Source: Kryptolebias marmoratus
Taxonomy: Eukaryota > Chordata > Actinopteri > Cyprinodontiformes > Rivulidae
Assembly (NCBI RefSeq): GCF_001649575.2
Contig: NC_051443.1
Location: 18,278,530 to 18,342,529, forward strand
DNA: 64,000 nt
Direction of reading: 5' to 3'
Shown here piece by piece: positions 57,436 through 64,000 of the stretch (the stretch's first letter is position 1; every line of letters begins with the position of its first letter). The notes under the pieces were generated by a model that saw nothing but the letters and a program-made list of their open reading frames with translations, was not told the origin of the DNA and did no database searches. The position numbers and the translations under genes were made by a program.

Positions 57436-58095
57436 TTTTAATACTTTAAATTTGTTAGAATTACATGAATAAAATGGTGATTTTTTTCTTTACCACAGCA
57501 AAGCAAAAGCAGTTTTTAAAAATTATTATTTTAAGATAATGTATACTGCGTCAAGTAAAAGCTAACATTGCGGCCAAGAGCTGTTTTGTATTCTGTTGGA
57601 ATACACTTGTTCAATTTCACAAAGCACCAGAGCACTTTAAGTGCAATGACAACTTTTATAGACACAAGTTGCACCATGATGCCTTTAGTGTAGCCCATTC
57701 TGGCCAATCTCTTTGTGACAAAGTGGAAATCCGAACCCTGAATTCCTATGAGTGAACAATACAAGCAAGTGGTTTGGATGTGCTGATAAAAAAAAAAAAA
57801 AAAGTCAGAATCCAAACTCAAGGTGTAGAAGCCTTAAATGGACTCTTTGGTGACACCTGTTCACTAAAAAGGATGCAAAAAAAAAAAACTAGAACAGAAA
57901 GAAGGAATAAGGAAATTAAATCCATCTATTCACAGAGGAGACTGATGATTTGAAAGGGGAGAGAAGGAAACCAACATTAAACAGAGGAACTAGCTTTGGG
58001 TTCCACCTGCAGAGCAACCTTGAGTGTCCTCCAGTCATATCTTGAAATCTGTGATTGAGACGCTTCATATCATTGTCATGTTGCCAACTCCCGAG
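57436..58095. other. Downstream flank, nothing recognised
   Basis: A-rich runs lie at 57787-57802 and 57878-57888. No gene or repeat family was recognised. Confidence 0.45.
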
Positions 58096-58150
58096 ATGAA
58101 TGGGTGGATGGATGGATGAATGAATGAATGGATGGGTGGGTGGGTTGGGT
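58096..58150. repeat. GGAT/GAAT tetranucleotide microsatellite
   Basis: Imperfect TGGA, TGAA and TGGG units repeat about thirteen times. Confidence 0.85.
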
Positions 58151-60279
58151 GACTTTGGAGCGACTGTCCCAGCGACGACTTCTAAGGCGGAAGCTCCCTT
58201 TTAGATTACGGTGAAACGTCCATCTGACTTAGTTCAAGCACACAGAATTGTCATGACCTAGATGACTGAGATTTCTGCACCAACATTTTGGTTCTTTAGT
58301 ATTTAAAGCTGTGTAGAACAGACAGTACCTTTCACATCTGCTACTGATTTTATGGATTTTCATGAAAAACGTCAAATGGTTGAAGACAAGCCCTCTTTTG
58401 TTGAGGTTTTTTTTTTTTTTTATAAAACTTCCAACTTCATATAGAGAGACGTGTAGGATGGATTAAATTAAACCGAAGCACCACACACTGACAATAGGAG
58501 TGCAAGCTTACACAAGGTCACTGTCTCTGTTCTTCATCATGTACCACAGGAATCATGTTTCCTCTGGAGTGACTGCGTTGCAGCAGTGGGTGGGCTGCCG
58601 CAAGGGTGGGAGTGATTGGGCGACTGGCACTTTTTTGAGGTTTTCTTTGCTGACTCCTTTGGCTTTTTTTCCTCTTGTATGTATTTTGTTTTATTCTATT
58701 ACTGCAGATGATAATTTATTTTTTTTGTAAAAATGTCGAGTCCTTCTAAAAGATTTTTGAACAAATTCACAAGTTAAAAGAAAAACAGCCGAAAGCATTC
58801 AGCTAAACACGCTGTGTTTAGAAGATGCAGGAGGTTTTTTGGCCTGAATTTAAAAAGTTTTAAAGCTTAAATGAGTATACACTGTAGATGTAGCAACACA
58901 TATGGGAAGCTCTTATTGCATTTATAACAAAATATTTGATGTAACATAATGTATGCAAATCAGGGCCAAAATGCAATTAACATTTTAGATTTTTTGATTA
59001 TTACTGTTTGCTTTGCTGCTTGACATTGTCTTGGTGCTTGCTGTTTATAATTGGACTCTTATTCCTTTTTATTGTAAAGTCAATATTTATTTCCGGAATG
59101 TATCTATGAAGCATATCTACTGCAGATAATTACAGCCAGCGTGGCAAGTGGAAGTTTCAGATATTTCCACAAGAGATTTTAAAAGCTACAATATCAAGCA
59201 CATGGCAAAGACTCACGCAGGGATATCCCCTGCAAGTTTAGAAAGTACTGCATTAAAAATGCTGGAATGGTGTCAGGATTGTACAGCTTTGTGGCAACGA
59301 TCTTCAAAAGCAGCACTTTTTTTCCTGCTAACTCAAAAGCCACCTATTTGCCAACTTGAAATTGACTGAAATAATTTTTAAACATCCCTTACATTTCCCT
59401 GTTTACACCTAATAGTGATTATTTGAAAGCCTTAAAGAAAAGACCCTCAAAAAATGTGCTCAGTAGAAATCATATGTCGTTAGGTGACATCTACATATAT
59501 AATGTGTGTTGTTCTGAATAAATATAAATGGATTTAAAACTTAAAAAACTTTATTTTGTGACGCTGCAGCAGGGGTGAATTTAGGTGATTAGTCTTTGTG
59601 TGAAGCTCGACGAACTATATTGTATTGTGGACAAACGTGGATCTATACTTTTCTGTACAAAACCTAATAAATGTGCAGCTCTGGATACCCGTTTCATGTT
59701 GATGAAATTACAGCTGCTCTTATCCTTCCTCTGGTCAATGCGTTGGTTTGCGGTTAAAGTTGCTATATGTGGTGAGGGTCATCAAAATAAAGTGAGAACA
59801 GATTGTAAATGTTCAACATGAGGTGAGGTGGCAAATGTTGGGAGGGTTTTTTGTGGTTGCGTGGGGAGGAGCTGTGGTAAGGGCTTACAAGAGGGCTGTG
59901 GCAGGAATGGTGTGTGTGTAACTATGAATGAAATGTAATGTAAATGCATTACATTTCTTTTAAAAACTACATCCTCTAGATACATTAGTTTGCAAACATG
60001 TTTCCTTTCTGAGTTAGAAATGTCGTTTGGTATGTCTCCCTTGTCTCAGCTCCCTGTGCGAAATACTTTAATCTACAATGACTTTAATAGCCTTAAAATT
60101 ATGGGTTAGTCATTCATCTTTCTGAGTAACAAATCTAGATCTTAGTAAACTGTTTGGATAAACAGTAAACCTTGTTTAGATCATTTTAAAGCATCATATG
60201 ACACCCCACTCCTCCGATGTACAGTTTGTATTGTAAATGGTATCATATATAAGTAAAGTGTTTTTTTTTTTGAATGTTG
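58151..60279. other. Downstream flank, no gene seen
   Basis: AT-rich sequence. The frames at 58500-58730 and 59148-59369 show no recognisable domain. Confidence 0.45.
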
Positions 60280-60645
60280 AAAGATAAATCAGTTGTAGAT
60301 GTACTGATTACTCTGAGAGTTTCAATAAAATTTGGTTATAGGTTCATGAGATATTTTGTTAAGTTGATGCCAAAGTTTTAAACAAAAGTGAGTTAGTGCT
60401 CAGAGTATATATTGGGGGTGATTCTCAGCTACAAGCATGCTAAATTTTAGCTAAATAGCTGTAAAAATGACTGAGTTAGGGCCAGTTTTGTGTTTGCTAA
60501 GGTTAATTAGTTGTGGTGGCCATCTTAAATCAGGTTGAATCCAAAAGTTATTCAATTGTAGATGGACATCTAATAATTATTTTCTAAGAATTTTATTAAA
60601 ATGTGTGTGAGATTTTGCTAAAACACACACACGATCACCCCTCTT
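60280..60645 (-). repeat. Family A copy 7, with partial duplication
   Basis: A first partial unit (60285-60370: GAGAGTTTCAATAAAATTTG, GTTCATGAGATATTTTG) precedes a second unit with GATTCTCAGCTACAAGC, GGTGGCCATCTTAAATCAGG and TGTGAGATTTTGCTAAAACA. It is in reverse orientation and partly tandem, like copy 1. Confidence 0.65.
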
Positions 60646-63488
60646 ATAGGGATAGAAAGCTAAAAGCTACAAAAAGTAAAAATGCTCAGTATTCAAACAT
60701 CACCTGCTGAGTATGAGTAGACCTCCAGTGTTTTGTAACCCTTAATACTTCTAAGCTTCTGCAGGATGCTAACATACGCTCTTTGACATAATTAGTTATT
60801 AGAGAGCTTTTATTAACACTAGAGAAAAGTCAACTGTTGAGCAGCCTCCGCCCCCCCAAACTCAGCATATTTTAAAATAAAGTTCAAGGGTTGTTCTGAG
60901 TTAGGATCCTTTTATATTTCTGGATTAAACAGTCTCACCATAACCTGAGTGGGATCAGATATGTAATGCAGCGACCATAATTACATGATCTGTTGCAGCA
61001 CAAACAACCACCAAGGCTTTATAAATCCAGGGTTAAGCCTCAAGTTAACCCACTAATCTCACAATGTTGAGACGTTACAAGGCCCTGAGAAAACAGCCGG
61101 CTCGCTCTCCTCCTCTCTGCTTCAGAGTGAAACAATGCCTGCTTCATTTCAAGCAAACATGTTCCTGCTGGGCCTCACAGAGGGGTAATCGTGGAGAAGA
61201 TGAGCCCGGCGATGGTTTGATGTGTGTATGCTCACATGTTGCAGGCCTGGGATTTGGTCTCAAAAGCTCAGAGCTCTAAGGAACCTTGATGAGGTTTTTA
61301 GCGATGCACTTATCCTTTCAGCACAGCGGAAGATGTCCGATTGATGTCATTGTCTACGTGTGCTCTACACCAGATCTGCCATATAATACAGGTTCAAGAA
61401 CACAGATACAGGCACTTGAAGGTTTCAGGGAGAGCTGAAATCAGTGATGAAAGGATGCTTTAGCTATTTTAAGATGTATTTGTTTACTTTGACGATTCAA
61501 GAGCTGCAAAAAAACATTTATTTTATTTTATCAATAAACCACAGTCATCCTTGTGCAACTAAACCACACAGTGCTTTTGACGCCCCACATTTAGTTGTTT
61601 TGAGATTATTCTTTGCGCATAACAAGCTCATCTGTAGTCAATTTATCAAAAAGCAAAGCTACGCAATGCTGATGTTTCATTTTAATAATAAAATATAATA
61701 GTGCAGCAGAGAAAATGTGATGTCTCAATGGTAAGAGAACCACAACTTCTACATATTACAGTTTAAAAAAAAAAAGGGAACTCTTGTGGCAAATGAGAAA
61801 CACATGTTGGATCCATACAAATGCAATAAACAGCTTCTGGCCCCATGTCCTAAAAATTCAGCCGTCACTGAGGGGAAGGATAGATAATCGCAACAAAAAT
61901 GGTTCTCAACACACAAATTACATTTGTCTGGTATGAATCCTGTAAGACAAATATTTTACAGCAATTTCCAAAATTTTTACTCAAATCAAGGCATATGATT
62001 TGCTTCTTGTTGCCTTTAGAAATGATCTGAGTTCTTGTTATATGATCAGATTTATTTTTCCATACCGAATCACGATTAAACAGATAAAATTATTAAGCCA
62101 CACCATTCCAAAACACATTCTTGCCCACAATTTTCTGGACACTTTAGACAAAAGAACCAAGTTTCAACTTTGGAACTGAAGCTTAAAACAATAGAAAAAA
62201 GGTTTATCTGGAAAAAGGAAAAATCTGACTTTATTAGGCTGTCAAAAATGACGACTGCTTAATGGGGACCGCAGTTTGCTGTAGGCTTTGTGGTCTGAGT
62301 TTAACCCAGACAGCCTCACAAGCTTTCCACTTGTGGAGAAAACGCTGTGTTGAGCGTAACACGACTAGAATGGGCAACCGCAGTGTCGCACTCTGCACAG
62401 TGCTCAGTATGTTTGGGTACATGTGAGCAAAAAGTACGAGCTGTAAAAGCAGCGGTCCCACATGTCCAGCGTGCGGCTCTATAGCGAGTGTGTGTGTGTG
62501 TTCGTGTTTTACGAGTAGCCATCCCACAGTTCCATCACTGTAGCATGAGACGCTGTGTGATGCCAGTTGTGGTTTCAACTGGCATTCTTGTCTGCCCCCT
62601 CAGGTCACCTACAGATCCAGATGTGAGATGGCTCTGACTGGTTCGAATGGCGTCTGCTGGGGACCTCCAGCAGTTCAAAGTTAGCAGCTGCTGAATTTGG
62701 CGGGAAGTGGTGTTTTGTTGGAGTTGGTTAATGTCTGTTAAGCTTGTAAATCAAAATTGATGGTTTATTCAAAGCGAAACAAAGCAAAAAAACAACTTGA
62801 GTGTGCATGTGTGTCCCATGAAGAATTTCAGAGTATTTCATAAGGAGCCTCTAAATGCTGAGGTTTTGCTGTCTGTTTAGAGAGAAAACAAACCAAATCA
62901 GACAGAGGAAAAAGATTCTTTAATTTCCTTATCTCTGATTCTCTCTGGTAAATGTCCAATATCCGCTTGTGTGCGTTTGCACTCCATCTTCTCCTGCAGA
63001 GTCCAGTCTGTGTAACCTGCGCTCACAAGCTGACTCTTTTGCTTTCCTTTCCACTGTAACAACCTCCATATGGCAGACGTTGGAGCTTTGTCTTGCATGA
63101 AATCAAATAGAAATGATGCCTCACATGCACACATACTGTACTTCTACAGTTATGTCCCTGCAAAATTTTCACAATGCATAAGAACTACTGAAGTATAAAC
63201 ATACATGATTCACATTAGTCATAAACACAGACTATAAACTAAAGATACACAAGCTTTCACTTACTGATTCTTGCAGATTCAACTTTCATGTGTCTTGGAG
63301 CACATCTTTTTACTCCTATTTCTGATCAATTCAACCTTCCACACTGGGAGCGGGGCATCACAAAGGACAGCTTTGATTAGAAATGAATGAGTTGTCAAAG
63401 GTTTTCTTCAAAATTTACCAGCTTTATTTTTGAAGCGTTGCAAAGCTTTGATTCGTTATTCCTTGTAAATGATAGTGTTTCTTAAATG
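60646..63488. other. Downstream flank, no gene seen
   Basis: A short TG run lies at 62488-62502. The stretch 61050-61250 is complex. No gene, RNA or known repeat family was recognised with confidence. Confidence 0.45.
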
Positions 63489-63758
63489 CTACTTTAGGAA
63501 TGCACTTGAGTAATACATTTGGATTTTGCAACAGGCACAAGAAAATCTTCCCCCAAGCAGCAATAAAACCATTCTAGCCAGAACAGTTTTTTGTTGCAGA
63601 GTAAAAGGTAAAGGACTCGGCACACATCCCTGAGGAGCTCCTGTGCTAAGTTTTTTGATGCATGAAGTTTTGATGCCAGTACATACAGCCAATGATGGTT
63701 TCAAACCTGCCATAATTTGTTTCATCCCGTTAGGACTGGTAGTATCAGTGACCTTCAC
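63489..63758 (-). pseudogene. LINE reverse-transcriptase fragment 2
   Basis: The minus-strand frame contains KLSTGAPQGCVPSPLPFTL, the palm-entry motif STGxPQGCVLSPLLxTL of fish non-LTR retrotransposons. The preceding GLKPSLAVCTGIKTSCI corresponds to the helix upstream. The expected YADD region is not in frame, and the rest is degraded. It is a short truncated remnant. Confidence 0.6.
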
Positions 63759-64000
63759 TTGTTATATTTTATGGCCTGTTATGATGTGAATCTCCTGCTT
63801 TGTGCATCTTGCCACAGATTCTTTTTTGTCTTCTTAAGCATAGCAACTTGGACTTAAAAATAACCTATAAATACAACAAGTTCTGCTTTGACTTATTCTT
63901 ACTTCTCAGCTTTTTCTGAACTTTCCATGATTTTTGATTCATCTGTGTAAAGAAAGGCTGTGTAATTCTACGTAGTCTGTTTCCCACTACATACTTTTTT

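Noticed and set aside
62150..62230. L1-like FIWK motif (RFIWKKEK)
   Set aside because: Only about ten residues match, and in-frame stops lie immediately upstream; too short to support a LINE call.

Overview
This is vertebrate nuclear DNA, and the one gene that can be recognised points to a teleost fish. It is AT-rich, with many CA/TG microsatellites, fish-type dispersed repeats, and coding exons separated by large introns with consensus GT-AG splice sites. There are no operons, CRISPR arrays or rRNA genes. The lineage within teleosts cannot be fixed by eye.

The only gene supported is an fgf10 orthologue on the + strand (fibroblast growth factor 10, FGF7/10/22 subfamily). Coding exon 1 is 32038-32464, exon 2 is 46456-46559 (104 bp, the usual size for the central FGF exon) and exon 3 is 49359-49562. 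The joined frame gives 244 residues with matching splice phases. Intron 1 is about 14.0 kb and intron 2 about 2.8 kb. A purine-rich, CA/CG-rich stretch and a leader with a start-overlapping upstream ORF precede the gene. AATAAA signals near 49959, 49969 and 50140 suggest a 3' UTR of roughly 0.4-0.6 kb. Whether this is teleost fgf10a or fgf10b is not decided here.

The 32 kb upstream and 14 kb downstream hold no supported protein gene. They contain dispersed repeats mixed with complex, non-repetitive stretches that could be cis-regulatory. Repeat families that I recognised by comparing copies inside the window are: family A (seven copies, two internally duplicated); family B (seven copies, several with inverted arms, carrying a CAGGTAAGAT-type splice-donor match); family C (two degenerate CAGCTTTT/GCTACTTTTAG arrays, each followed by a family B copy); an inverted-repeat element at 39842-40320; a hAT-like miniature element at 54104-54574; a small terminal-inverted-repeat element at 16966-17157; two copies of a tRNA-like SINE; two LTR-like remnants; and two decayed LINE reverse-transcriptase fragments, one inside fgf10 intron 2.

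No clearly new multi-gene system is visible. The best leads are the overlapping uORF at the fgf10 start, an unexplained open frame in intron 1 with a phase-compatible acceptor (34299-34517), an exon-like segment downstream (56654-56766), perfect hairpins at 46229-46265 and 28438-28464, the splice-site-bearing repeat family B, and several candidate conserved non-coding elements. All of these need comparison with other genomes or RNA data.
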